The position numbers and the translations under genes were made by a program. This document shows positions 36,160 through 45,490 of a stretch of DNA of 64,000 bases, piece after piece; the first letter of the stretch is position 1; the number at the start of each line of letters is the position of its first letter. The notes beneath the pieces were generated by a model. That model ran no database searches. It was not told the DNA's origin and saw only the letters and a program-made list of their open reading frames with translations. This DNA is from Mucilaginibacter sp. (GTDB lineage: Bacteria > Bacteroidota > Bacteroidia > Sphingobacteriales > Sphingobacteriaceae), in contig JAQBOV010000036.1 of NCBI GenBank assembly GCA_028287895.1, forward strand, positions 1-64,000, written 5' to 3'.

Positions 36160-36270
36160 AAACGATTGAACACTGGTTACACCTTTCATATTCGAAATAT
36201 TTACGAAAAGCTGCATGTTAATTCAAAGTCAGAAGTAGTGGTAAAAGTGATGAGGGATAAAATCGGATAA
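36160..36270 (+). pseudogene. LuxR-type helix-turn-helix fragment
   Basis: Fused in frame to the ATPase piece is KRLNTGYTFHIRNIYEKLH followed by VNSKSEVVVKVMRDKIG. It matches the final helix-turn-helix of LuxR-type response regulators. It begins abruptly, so two unrelated genes were joined by a deletion. Confidence 0.65.
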
Positions 36271-36280
36271 TTCACGGTAG

Positions 36281-36538
36281 TCAGGTAGCTTTTCCTTTTT
36301 TTTCCCAATGGTCCTTTACCTTCCCATCGGATGTATTGACAATACTTCTCACATATCTTTCTCCCCTGATCTTGCCGGGAGCAATTTTTTTACCGATAAA
36401 TAAAAGAACAGGCCTTCCTTCCTTGTCGGTTTTAAAAGCAAGGTCAAGATCTCTGTACCGGGTCTCTCTTATTGTTGATGCCGGGTATTCCTTATTCAAG
36501 AGCTTTAATATGCCTTCGCCTAGTGCCATAATTGTCAA
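36281..36538 (-). CDS. Small conserved-looking protein of unknown function
   Basis: An 85-residue charged protein without signal peptide, starting MTIMALGEGILKLLNKEYP. Phrases such as RDLDLAFKTDKEGRPVLLF and GKIRGERYVRS suggest a compact alpha/beta fold. I do not recognise a family. Its start overlaps the stop of the quinone oxidoreductase gene by 4 bases (ATGA), so the two are translationally coupled. Confidence 0.65.
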   Translation of the reverse strand: MTIMALGEGILKLLNKEYPASTIRETRYRDLDLAFKTDKEGRPVLLFIGKKIAPGKIRGERYVRSIVNTSDGKVKDHWEKKGKAT

Positions 36539-37464
36539 ATTACCTTGATCACGATCTTGCCCCGCACATGCCCCTCCTCACTCATTCGCTGCGCTTTGGC
36601 TGCATCTTCCAGACTCATTACCATTGACACGACCGGCTGAATGAGTCCTTCATCTATCAGCCCGGCTATTTGCTGCAGTTGATCAGGATAGGATTGAGCA
36701 GTATAGCCTTCCAGGTAAATGTGCTTTTCCTTAGCTTCCGTGTGGAACTCAGGTTTCAGCGTAGTGATCAGCCGGCCTTCGTTCTTAAGGACCTGAATAG
36801 AGCGCTTTTGCGTGTCGCCGCCGATGGTGTCAAACACCAGGTCGATGCCGGTCAACCGTTCTTCAAAATTTTCGTTTTTATAATCGATCACTTCATCAGC
36901 GCCTAATTGCTTCACAAATGCAAGATTAGCATCCGATGCCGTACCAATTACGTAGGCGCCCTTCCATTTGGCAAACTGGACTGCAAATGTTCCCACGCCG
37001 CCTGATGCCCCATGGATCAATACTTTTTGCCCTTTTTGCAGATGCCCGCGGTCGAACAATCCCTGCCAGGCAGTTAAACCGGCCAGCGGAACAGCTGCAG
37101 CGTTAACATGGTCAATGCTTTTGGGCTTAAAAGCAAGCTGGTTGGCTTTCACTACGATATATTCAGCATAAGCACCGTTCTTTGTAGGGTCGGGCCGGCC
37201 ATATACCTGGTCGGCTTTTTTGAATTGACGCACAGCCTCTCCAACTTTTTCTACCACCCCAGATACGTCCCATCCTGGTATCAATGGCAGATCGGAAGGG
37301 AATTTATCCATTCTCAGCCCTTCACGTATTTTCCAGTCGACCGGGTTAACACTTGTTGCATATACTTTTACCAGCACTTCATCCTTTGCCGGTTCAGGGT
37401 TAGGGGCTTCTTCGAGTTCCAGCACTTCGGGACCGCCAAACTCATGAATTCTTACTGCTTTCAT
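36535..37464 (-). CDS. NADPH:quinone oxidoreductase family protein (MDR)
   Basis: A 309-residue zinc-free medium-chain reductase. The NADPH loop is GASGGVGTFAVQFAK, followed by GTASDANLAFV. No zinc-binding cysteines are present. It resembles quinone oxidoreductase and enone reductases (PKDxxV-like EVLVKVYATSVNPVD). It is upstream of, and coupled to, the small gene at 36281. Confidence 0.88.
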   Translation of the reverse strand: MKAVRIHEFGGPEVLELEEAPNPEPAKDEVLVKVYATSVNPVDWKIREGLRMDKFPSDLPLIPGWDVSGVVEKVGEAVRQFKKADQVYGRPDPTKNGAYAEYIVVKANQLAFKPKSIDHVNAAAVPLAGLTAWQGLFDRGHLQKGQKVLIHGASGGVGTFAVQFAKWKGAYVIGTASDANLAFVKQLGADEVIDYKNENFEERLTGIDLVFDTIGGDTQKRSIQVLKNEGRLITTLKPEFHTEAKEKHIYLEGYTAQSYPDQLQQIAGLIDEGLIQPVVSMVMSLEDAAKAQRMSEEGHVRGKIVIKVI

Positions 37465-37797
37465 AACTAATGTTCTTATTAATTCTTTCTATTTTTTATT
37501 TCTGCAGCTACCGCGGCTTCCTTGTGGCAATTCAGCCCCGCGTTGTTCTGCTTCCTTTAATCAGCCAGCTGATTGTTTCTGCGTTTCAGCGGCCGGCTTA
37601 TTTTTCGGTGTACGGTTTGCTTTTCTCTTTTCATCTAAACATGTGTTTAAACAGATACGGATTTGATCAGCACCATTCGCTGAAATTTTTCAGAATAGGG
37701 TCAGTGCGGCAATGATCAATACCGCTGCAGCATTCATGCTCCAAGAAAGACGAACAACAGCGTAAACCATAGATTTTTTCTTTTAGGCATTTATATG
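37465..37797. other. Intergenic region without an assured gene
   Basis: About 330 bp. Two tiny minus-strand ORFs exist: a basic one of 25 codons starting MKREKQTVHRK (stop near 37562) and a hydrophobic one of 26 codons starting MVYAVVRLSWS (start near 37772). Either could be a genuine small peptide, but neither has a clear ribosome site. The region presumably carries the promoter of the oxidoreductase pair. Confidence 0.3.
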
Positions 37798-39852
37798 CTA
37801 TTTATTTTCAAAGCCCGCTTTCTGGAAGATGTTTTGGGCCCGCTTAACCGTTTTTTCCAGATCGATGCCTTTTCCCAGCACACCTTTAAACAGATCGCCT
37901 TTAGTTTTAAGCCGGTCAACCGTATTAAAAATGGTAAAATCGCGCATGGTTAGTCCCGGCTTTACTTCGTCCCAAGTTAATGGCATGGAAACGGTAGCTC
38001 CGGGCTTTGGTCTTAGTGAATATGGTCCTGCCAGAGTGGCACCAGGGCGGTTCTGCAAAAAATCGATATACATTTTACCCTGCCTGTTTTTGATCTGTCG
38101 TTCAACACTGGTATATTCGGGTATCTGCTCGTGTACCAGTTTAGCAATCAGCCGGCCGAACATCTGCGATTGGTCGTAGCTGTATTTGGCGGCCAGCGGG
38201 ATATAGATATGCATGCCGGTGGAACCTGATGTCTTAGGATAAGACGGCACCTCCAGCGCATCCAGCACCGATTTGACTTCGAGCGCCGCCGATATCACCT
38301 GATCAAAATGATGCTTATCCGGATCAAGATCGATCACGCAATAATCGGGGTTATCCGGCGCTTGTATCCTGCTGAACCAGGGGTTTATTTCAATACAGCC
38401 CAGTGAGGCCATCCATAGCAGGCTGTCTTCGTTACAGGCTACGGCAAATTCTTTATGCTCGCCGTCGCTGGTCGTATAAGGAAAACTATCAATCCATTCC
38501 GGGGATTTATCTTTGATATTTTTCTGGTAAAAGCTCATGCCGCCGATGCCATTCGGAAAACGGTTCAGCGTTTGCGGACGGTCTTTGAGGTAGGGTAAAA
38601 TATATTCGGCAACCTGGTAATAATAATTTAGCATATCCCTTTTGGTTACCTTATCATCCGGCCAGTAGACCTTGGTCAGGTGGGTGAACTTCAGTTCATG
38701 CCCGTGAACTTTGCGCACCTGCGTTTCCTCATTCGGGTTCAGCAAAGTGCGTCGTATGGCCGTCTTGGGTGCAGTCAGGTAACGCTCATTTTCGTTATCC
38801 TCCGCTTCATTAACTATTTCGGCGGTTGATACTTCCGTTTCCCGCACCACTTCCCTGGCTTTTTTATCGCTGCGCATGCCTTCAAACGACGGATGCCGGA
38901 ATACGCCATCGCCAGTCACTTCGGCAAAGCTTATTTCGCAAACCAGTTCGGGCTTAAGCCAATAGGCTTTGGCTCTGGGCGGATTAGGCCGGAAGCGTGA
39001 TGGTTGATTCACATCAGGCTCTTCAGCAAATGGCGTCTTATCAATGATCAGCGGCTTAAATTGCCCCATCATTTCATTCTGTAATTTGTCCGAAAAGCCT
39101 GTGCCTACCTTCCCCGCATACTGCAGCTTCGACCCCTTGTAAACACCCAATAAAAGCGAACTGAACTTCTTGCCGCTGCCTTCATTTTTGGTAAACCCGC
39201 CAATAACCACTTCCTGCCTTTTATGTACCTTTATTTTTAGCCATCCTTTCGACCGCGAATCCGGAGAATATACACTGTCTTTCTTCTTCGCTATAATGCC
39301 TTCCAGGCCCATACGTTTAGCCGCTCCGAAAAAGTCAGTTCCTTTAACATCAAATACCTGGCTCGGGCGGATGCGATCATCACCTTTTGGCAGGATCTCT
39401 GTCAGTAGCTTCCGTCTATATTCCAGGGGCAGGCGCATCAGGTTCAGGCCATTATACCACAGAATGTCGAATACATAATAGGCCAGTTGGCCGTCGGCTT
39501 CGCTGCGCCAGTTTTGCAGGTTTGCAAAGTTAGACTGGCCCTTACTGTTAAGCACGACGATCTCGCCGTCTATCACTATATTAATCTTCCATGCTGATAG
39601 CAGTTCCCTAAGCGGATAATATTTATCATTAAACGACTTGTTATTGCGAGAGAGGATATTAACGCTACCGTTATTTATATAACTAATAGCCCGGTAACCA
39701 TCCCATTTTACTTCGTATATCCAGTCAGGATCATCGAAAGGTTCATCTACCAATGTAGCCAGCATTGGCTTAATCCGTTCAGGCATGAACGTTTTTTCAG
39801 CTCTGGCTAATATGCTTTTGATATTTTGTTCAGCAGAGGAGTTCATGGCCAT
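37798..39852 (-). CDS. ligD: ATP-dependent DNA ligase D (ligase and polymerase domains)
   Basis: A 684-residue non-homologous end-joining ligase. The ligase domain is N-terminal (about 20-330) with adenylated Lys49 in EVKWDGYR, followed by an OB-fold. The polymerase/primase domain (about 395-680) carries VIDLDPD and KTSGSTGMHIYIPL. There is no 3'-phosphoesterase domain, which many LigD proteins have. No ku gene is in the window. It is followed at 5 bp upstream by an SDR gene in the same direction. Confidence 0.95.
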   Translation of the reverse strand: MAMNSSAEQNIKSILARAEKTFMPERIKPMLATLVDEPFDDPDWIYEVKWDGYRAISYINNGSVNILSRNNKSFNDKYYPLRELLSAWKINIVIDGEIVVLNSKGQSNFANLQNWRSEADGQLAYYVFDILWYNGLNLMRLPLEYRRKLLTEILPKGDDRIRPSQVFDVKGTDFFGAAKRMGLEGIIAKKKDSVYSPDSRSKGWLKIKVHKRQEVVIGGFTKNEGSGKKFSSLLLGVYKGSKLQYAGKVGTGFSDKLQNEMMGQFKPLIIDKTPFAEEPDVNQPSRFRPNPPRAKAYWLKPELVCEISFAEVTGDGVFRHPSFEGMRSDKKAREVVRETEVSTAEIVNEAEDNENERYLTAPKTAIRRTLLNPNEETQVRKVHGHELKFTHLTKVYWPDDKVTKRDMLNYYYQVAEYILPYLKDRPQTLNRFPNGIGGMSFYQKNIKDKSPEWIDSFPYTTSDGEHKEFAVACNEDSLLWMASLGCIEINPWFSRIQAPDNPDYCVIDLDPDKHHFDQVISAALEVKSVLDALEVPSYPKTSGSTGMHIYIPLAAKYSYDQSQMFGRLIAKLVHEQIPEYTSVERQIKNRQGKMYIDFLQNRPGATLAGPYSLRPKPGATVSMPLTWDEVKPGLTMRDFTIFNTVDRLKTKGDLFKGVLGKGIDLEKTVKRAQNIFQKAGFENK

Positions 39853-39857
39853 ATCAG

Positions 39858-40718
39858 TTAACCGTTAACGACTTCACCTCCGTTTACATGTATCACCTGG
39901 CCCGTAATAAAGGAGGCGTCGTCTGAAGCAAGGAAAACATAAGCCGGGCCTACTTCAGAAGGCTGACCTGCACGCTTCATAGCCGTTTCCTCGCCAAATT
40001 TTTTAATCTTTTCCTCATCGAAAGTGGATACAATCAAAGGCGTCCATACCGGCCCCGGCGCTACAGCGTTCACACGAATATTCTTCTCAGAAAGATTAGT
40101 TGCCAGTGAGCGCGTAAAAGTGGTGATAGCGCCTTTGGTAGATGAATAATCGATCAGACCTGGCGATGAACGATAGGCAGTGACCGAGGTAGTATTAATA
40201 ATGCAGTCGCCTTCCTGCATGTGTTTCAACGCGGCCTCAGCGAAATAGAAGTAAGCGAATATGTTGGTTCTGAAGGTAGTTTCCAGTTGCTCGTCAGTGA
40301 TCTCCTTTACATTCTTCTGCGGAAACTGCATTCCTGCATTGTTCACAAGTATATTGATCCTGCCAAATTCGGTTACTACTTTTTCCACCGCTTTTTTGCA
40401 GAAATCGCTGTCTTTCACGTCGCCGTTGACAAGCAGGCATTTGCGTCCGGCAGCCTCTACCAGCGCTTTGGTGTCCTCAGCGTCCTGATCCTCATCTAAG
40501 TAGACTATAGCCACGTCTGCGCCTTCCTCGGCAAAATGGACGCTTACGGCCCGGCCGATACCGCTGTCCCCGCCGGTTACCAACGCCACTTTCCCTTTTA
40601 GCTTGTCCGCAGGCATATAACTTTCCTTAATGTATTCAGGAGCCGGATTCATTTTGGCTTCAATGCCCGGTTGCTTATCCTGTTTTTGGGGCCTCGATTC
40701 TTTGGTTATCGTACTCAT
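39858..40718 (-). CDS. Short-chain dehydrogenase/reductase (general stress protein 39-like)
   Basis: A 286-residue SDR starting MSTITKESRPQKQDK at 40718, which avoids an upstream extension without family sequence. NAD(P) motif TGGDSGIGRA, structural NNAG, catalytic Ser-Tyr-Lys in TTSVTAYRSSPGLIDYSSTKGA, C-terminal GQVIHVNGGEVVNG. The N-terminal extension of about 40 residues is typical of YdaD/YhdF-like stress SDRs. It ends 5 bp before ligD, so the two may be one stress-response transcript. Confidence 0.9.
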   Translation of the reverse strand: MSTITKESRPQKQDKQPGIEAKMNPAPEYIKESYMPADKLKGKVALVTGGDSGIGRAVSVHFAEEGADVAIVYLDEDQDAEDTKALVEAAGRKCLLVNGDVKDSDFCKKAVEKVVTEFGRINILVNNAGMQFPQKNVKEITDEQLETTFRTNIFAYFYFAEAALKHMQEGDCIINTTSVTAYRSSPGLIDYSSTKGAITTFTRSLATNLSEKNIRVNAVAPGPVWTPLIVSTFDEEKIKKFGEETAMKRAGQPSEVGPAYVFLASDDASFITGQVIHVNGGEVVNG

Positions 40719-40977
40719 AACAATGTCTTTTATACTTTTTAATACCAAAGCTTTTAACAGATTGTTTTACCCGGCGGCAATTACTTTTTTTCCCTTTAAT
40801 TTCTTCAATGGATGCCCGGTGGATCCGCTATTGGCATAAACTCATTCCTATTAATAGGCATCTTTTATAAAGAACCTTTGTGATCAAACATGGTTTGATA
40901 TTAATATTTAACCGCTATTAAACAGCGCTATTTAAAACTTCAAAATAACTGTGGTGTTTAAAGCTAAATCGACGTTT

Positions 40978-41763
40978 ATGAATATTGATAAATTATATGA
41001 TCGTGCGTATGACTGGGTGATCCGCTTCGGCCCAAAGTTTTTGGTGGGCACCATCATACTGTTTGCAGGTTTATGGCTGATCAATTTGTTTATGAGGTGG
41101 TCTCGTTCGGGCATGCAGAAAAGAAAAGTCGACGCTTCTGTCAAATCATTTATATTGAGCCTGGTAGCCGTAGCATTACGCATTTTGCTGATATTGGGTG
41201 TCATGCAGATCATCGGCATTGAAATGACCTTATTCACCGCCCTGGTGGGCGCATTTGGCGTTGCCGTCGGTCTGGCCCTTTCGGGAACCTTGCAGAACTT
41301 CGCAAGCGGTGTGCTTATATTGTTGCTGAAACCGTTCAAGGTAAGCGATAATATTGTAACACAGGGATTGGAAGGCACGGTTACTTCAATACAAATATTT
41401 TATACAATAGTTGAAACCTTTGATAACCGGGTTGTTATTATACCTAACAGCCAGCTATCTAACCAGGTAATCATTAATACGAGCCGGAAGGGCACACGCC
41501 GGCTGGATATCGAACTGAAATTTCCGAATGCTATAGATGTAAAAAAAGTAAAATCGGTAATCGCAAAAAGTTTAGATCAATCAGCGCACTGTCTTAAAAG
41601 TCCTGAAAAGCGCATCGGTATGGGCGGCATTCAGCCTGATGGCTATGTGATAGAAATAAGTGTATGGATCAGCGCGCATGGCTTTCAGGACACCAAATTA
41701 ACAGTCCAGGAAAATGTATTTGAAGATATCAAAAAAGCAGGCATTAAAATACCGGGCTTATAA
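40978..41763 (+). CDS. Small-conductance mechanosensitive channel
   Basis: A 261-residue MscS with three transmembrane helices. The pore helix reads ALVGAFGVAVGLALSGTLQN, followed by the beta domain (GLEGTVTSIQIFYTIVETFDN) and the C-terminal vestibule. The start ATG at 40978 is preferred over an upstream GTG. It gates on membrane tension during osmotic downshock and acts in the inner membrane. Confidence 0.93.
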   Translation: MNIDKLYDRAYDWVIRFGPKFLVGTIILFAGLWLINLFMRWSRSGMQKRKVDASVKSFILSLVAVALRILLILGVMQIIGIEMTLFTALVGAFGVAVGLALSGTLQNFASGVLILLLKPFKVSDNIVTQGLEGTVTSIQIFYTIVETFDNRVVIIPNSQLSNQVIINTSRKGTRRLDIELKFPNAIDVKKVKSVIAKSLDQSAHCLKSPEKRIGMGGIQPDGYVIEISVWISAHGFQDTKLTVQENVFEDIKKAGIKIPGL

Positions 41764-42757
41764 ACGGTGTGATCATCACCATCTGTCCTATCCGGTCTCC
41801 TTTTTTTGCTTTCGCCTGATAATTAAAAAAAGTGCTATAGGCTAAAATGAGTAGAAATGAAAATGATAAATTCCCGGCTGCCGGGAATTATAAGTAAACG
41901 AAAAAAATCTGCCGGCAGATTTTTAATCTTCGGCCGCCTGGCGACTGGCCTTATTAATTATTATCGTTTTCTGCTATGCCGGTAAGTAACACTCAGCGGC
42001 CGGATTAGGTGATCATTTGCCGAATAAAGTAAAGTCATCCGTAAGGGAACATCCGGCTGCAAAATAGCCTTAAAGAGTATCAGGGACCATAGTGCTAATT
42101 ATCAGTTTACCTGCTTACACGCTAGTCCCGGTATGTTCATCCAAGGTCCACCCGGGCTTATCTTGTTAAAACCAATGGCCATATGCCCCGATGTGGTTAT
42201 AGCAAACGGATTGCAACACCCGAAAGAGCGCCATGTTTATTTGTTCAGTAGCCAGCAGTTTCGATGCATTGTAAACATCTTTTGCGTGTTGGCAAAAAAC
42301 CGGTGCGGTATCTTTAATGAAAGGGTATGAGATGCGGGCCGCAACTGATTGGCTGAATCAAGCAGCAAAGTACTCATGTTTTCCCATTGGTTCAACGGCG
42401 TCAAAATAACCCCAGCGGGGTAGGATACCAGCAGGCATCCCCCTTTAATGGGGTATATCTTTTAGGTGTGCTAAAGCTTGTTATAATAATCTGTTTTTGA
42501 GAAATTAATAACATCTACTGTAGCAAGCTTTGCTGCTTTTACCGAATTATCAGTAACAATTTGTTCATAAATACACTAAGTGCTATTTATTAGTTATTAA
42601 ATTATTATTATCGCAGGTTATTACCCGTTCAAGTTAAAAAAAGATTCTTTTTTTTATCATATGATAATGGTTTATTACAGGCTGCGGCTTTTAAGTTCAA
42701 TATTGATCTGATAATCATTACGACCGGAACATCTTTATTTATATATTAATATTAAAA
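41764..42757. other. Gene-poor region of about 1 kb
   Basis: No gene can be assigned. Just after mscS lie two perfect hairpins: AATTCCCGG-CTG-CCGGGAATT (41869-41889) and AAAAATCTGCC/GGCAGATTTTT (41903-41924). A short minus-strand stretch (about 42160-42300) looks coding-like (AKDVYNASKLLATEQINMAL) but is short and interrupted; it may be a decayed gene. Two G+C hairpins (CCCCAGCGGGG and CCCCCTTTAATGGGG) lie near 42411-42457. The 3' end must hold the promoter of the mannosidase operon; I see no clean consensus. Confidence 0.4.
41869..41924. terminator. Twin hairpins after mscS
   Basis: Two adjacent perfect inverted repeats: the first has a 9-bp stem and 3-nt loop, and the second is an uninterrupted palindrome ending in five T residues (and beginning with A residues, so it could act on either strand). 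They are the likely transcription end of mscS. Confidence 0.6.
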
Positions 42758-45439
42758 ATGCGGATACCATTATTTTTCAAAGTGCTAAAACCAAAATTAC
42801 CGTTTAATCTGTTTTTCTTTTTATTGCTCAGTTGTTCATACTGCGCAGTAAACGCCCAAAACAGTTATGAACTCAGTGCCGGATGGAAATGCGCTCCTGC
42901 CGGTAACATAAAAAATGATGGATATCAGCTTTCAGAGATCAATTTTAGTACCGCCGACTGGATGCCTGCTACTGTACCCGGAACAGTTTTAACCACACTT
43001 TTAAACAATAAAAAAATACCCGATCCATTTTTTGGAATGAATAATGAGCAAATTCCGGATATTTATAAAACAGGTGCCGAATATTATACCTATTGGTATA
43101 TTAAGGACTTCACCGAACCGGCAGCGAAAAGCCTTGATCAGGTATTTCTGAATTTCAGGGGAGTCAATTATAGCTGTGATGTTTATTTAAATGGCCATAA
43201 GCTGAATAAAAGCATCCAGGAAGGTATGTTTTTGCGGTACACTTATAATATCACCCCTTTTCTGGCTAAAGATGGCAGCAACCGGTTAGCCGTATTGGTT
43301 CATCCCCCGAATTTTGTTGGTAACCCCAACGGAGGGCAAGGCGGGGACGGCACTATTGCACGCAACGTGGGTTTGCAATACACCGCCGGTTGGGACTGGA
43401 TACAACCCGTGCGTGATCGTAATACGGGGATCTGGGACAAAGTTACCATACAAAAAACCGGAGCTGTACGCATAACCGATGCGCATATTGTCACATTGGT
43501 GCCTGGCATAAGAGTTCCTGAAGGCCCCCAAAATCCTGCCTTGATTAAAGTTTCTGCCGAACTGAGCAATCCAACCTCCGGCATAATTCGCGGTATATTG
43601 CGGTATGAGCTGGATGGTAAAATCCTGTCAAAAAGTGTCGTTTTAAAACCCCGGTCCATACAGGCAATAAACTTTAACGATTATACGCTTGAAAACCCCC
43701 GATTATGGTGGCCAAATGGTTATGGTCCTCAAAATCTTTATAATATTAAATTGCAGTTTTTTGCCGGCGCGGGTAACTTATCAGATCAGCAATCGCTTAA
43801 AATTGGTGTCCGGCAGTTGCAAACCGAATGGAATGACCATACCGAAAGCCGGCAACTGGAAGTAAACGGTCAAAAAATATTTATAAAGGGAGGCAATTGG
43901 ATTATATCTGACGCTATGCTGCGCCTTTCTGATCTTCGGTATGATGCAGAAATACGCTTTCACAGGGATATGAATCTAAACCTGATACGGGTTTGGGGCG
44001 GCGCTATGATAGAACGCCCCGAGTTTTACCAGGCTTGTGATAAATATGGCATATTGGTTTTCCAGGATCTCTGGGGATCAGGCGATTGTAACGGCCGCTG
44101 GCAGGACCCTATGAAGCTGGATGATCAATGGACCAGGAGAAAGTATCCTGATGACCATGGGCTATTCCTGCGGTCCGCAGAAGATCAGATCAAAATGGTC
44201 CGCAATCATGCCTCACTGGCGATATGGTGTGGTGGCAATGAAATAACCCCGCCCGAAGATATTTTGCTTGCCTTACGAGATACTATTCTGCCCCGGCTGG
44301 ATGATACCCGCTGGTTTGTGGACTATTCCAATTCAGACAGCATGTCGCGTAATGTTACCGGAGGAAACGGTGATGGCCCCTACGGTATCCAGCCCTTATC
44401 AGTTTTCTGGGAGCATAAAACGTTTGCCTTTAACTCCGAGGTGGGCTCTGTAGGCATGGGCGACTATGAATCACTAAAAAGGTTTATTCCTGCGGGCCAT
44501 ATGGACCCGCCCCTTTATGATCAGGCAACAGGAAAGGCCAGGATCGATCAGGTTTGGGATTATCATAAATATATTGGTTATGATACCAGTATCGATAAAT
44601 ATGGAAAAGCTACCGGCGCAGAGGATTTTGCCTTTAAAGCCCAATTAGTGAATTATGACCAATACCGTGGCCTCGTGGAAGGCTTTAGCGCCCACATGTG
44701 GGATTGGTACACCGGTGTTATCATCTGGAAAACACAAACCCCATGGACGGCCATGCGCGGACAAATGTATGACTACTATTTAGACCCCAATGCCGGTTTA
44801 TACGGCTTACATAACGGAAGTGAGCCAGTACATGTCATGTATAATCCGGTTAATGGTATGGTAATGGTGGCCAATAACACCTTCAAAGCCCGACGAAGCA
44901 TGATGCTGGTGATAAAAGCATATGATATGGCGGGCAAGGACAGCTTGCTTACCCAGGTTTTTGTTGATATAGGGCCGGCCACTGTCAAAAAATACTTATC
45001 ATTGAAAAACGTAATTGACGGGCTGGCTGCAAAAGAGGGTATTTTCCTTTCCCTGCAATTGCTCGATACTGACAAAAAGCCAATTACCGAAAATCTGTAC
45101 TGGCTTGCTGATAATACAGGATCGTACCCGGGTTTGCAAAAGATGAAAAAAAGCGAATTGATGTGTAAAGCTAAATATCTTAAACCGGGTAAAGTTGAAG
45201 TTACTTTGCACAACGACCAGCATAATGTATTGGCATTTTTCAACCGGTTCTCCTTAATAAATGCAGATACCCGGACAAGGTTACTGCCCGTATTTTACAG
45301 TGATAATTATGTAACCGTTTTGCCGGGCGAGGAAAAAAAGATAATCATTGACTATCAGCCTCGGGCTGATTTACCATTGCCGCAGGTATCTGTAAAAGGA
45401 TGGAACTTTCCTGAGCAAGTTATAACTATAACTAAGTAA
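42758..45439 (+). CDS. Exported GH2 beta-mannosidase-like glycosidase
   Basis: An 893-residue secreted enzyme with signal peptide (residues about 1-33, ending NAQ). The sugar-binding domain (50-220), Ig-like domain (220-340), catalytic barrel (340-690) and C-terminal beta domains fit GH2. The acid/base is Glu495 in CGGNEITPP and the nucleophile Glu561 in FNSEVGS. The surroundings (RVWGGAMIERPEFYQACDKYG) favour beta-mannosidase or exo-beta-glucosaminidase. The neighbouring GH92 mannosidase supports mannoside. First gene of a three-gene operon with a sugar transporter. Confidence 0.88.
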   Translation: MRIPLFFKVLKPKLPFNLFFFLLLSCSYCAVNAQNSYELSAGWKCAPAGNIKNDGYQLSEINFSTADWMPATVPGTVLTTLLNNKKIPDPFFGMNNEQIPDIYKTGAEYYTYWYIKDFTEPAAKSLDQVFLNFRGVNYSCDVYLNGHKLNKSIQEGMFLRYTYNITPFLAKDGSNRLAVLVHPPNFVGNPNGGQGGDGTIARNVGLQYTAGWDWIQPVRDRNTGIWDKVTIQKTGAVRITDAHIVTLVPGIRVPEGPQNPALIKVSAELSNPTSGIIRGILRYELDGKILSKSVVLKPRSIQAINFNDYTLENPRLWWPNGYGPQNLYNIKLQFFAGAGNLSDQQSLKIGVRQLQTEWNDHTESRQLEVNGQKIFIKGGNWIISDAMLRLSDLRYDAEIRFHRDMNLNLIRVWGGAMIERPEFYQACDKYGILVFQDLWGSGDCNGRWQDPMKLDDQWTRRKYPDDHGLFLRSAEDQIKMVRNHASLAIWCGGNEITPPEDILLALRDTILPRLDDTRWFVDYSNSDSMSRNVTGGNGDGPYGIQPLSVFWEHKTFAFNSEVGSVGMGDYESLKRFIPAGHMDPPLYDQATGKARIDQVWDYHKYIGYDTSIDKYGKATGAEDFAFKAQLVNYDQYRGLVEGFSAHMWDWYTGVIIWKTQTPWTAMRGQMYDYYLDPNAGLYGLHNGSEPVHVMYNPVNGMVMVANNTFKARRSMMLVIKAYDMAGKDSLLTQVFVDIGPATVKKYLSLKNVIDGLAAKEGIFLSLQLLDTDKKPITENLYWLADNTGSYPGLQKMKKSELMCKAKYLKPGKVEVTLHNDQHNVLAFFNRFSLINADTRTRLLPVFYSDNYVTVLPGEEKKIIIDYQPRADLPLPQVSVKGWNFPEQVITITK

Positions 45440-45490
45440 GCAATATTATTAATTGAAATCAACAGTACATAAAACATAACTCCTCTTTAA

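Noticed and set aside
37470..37715. 81-codon plus-strand hydrophobic ORF
   Set aside because: No recognised family, no ribosome site, and it is antisense to the probable leader of the oxidoreductase genes.
42133..42330. 65-codon plus-strand ORF in the gene-poor region
   Set aside because: No similarity recalled, and the opposite strand is at least as coding-like, so neither can be supported.
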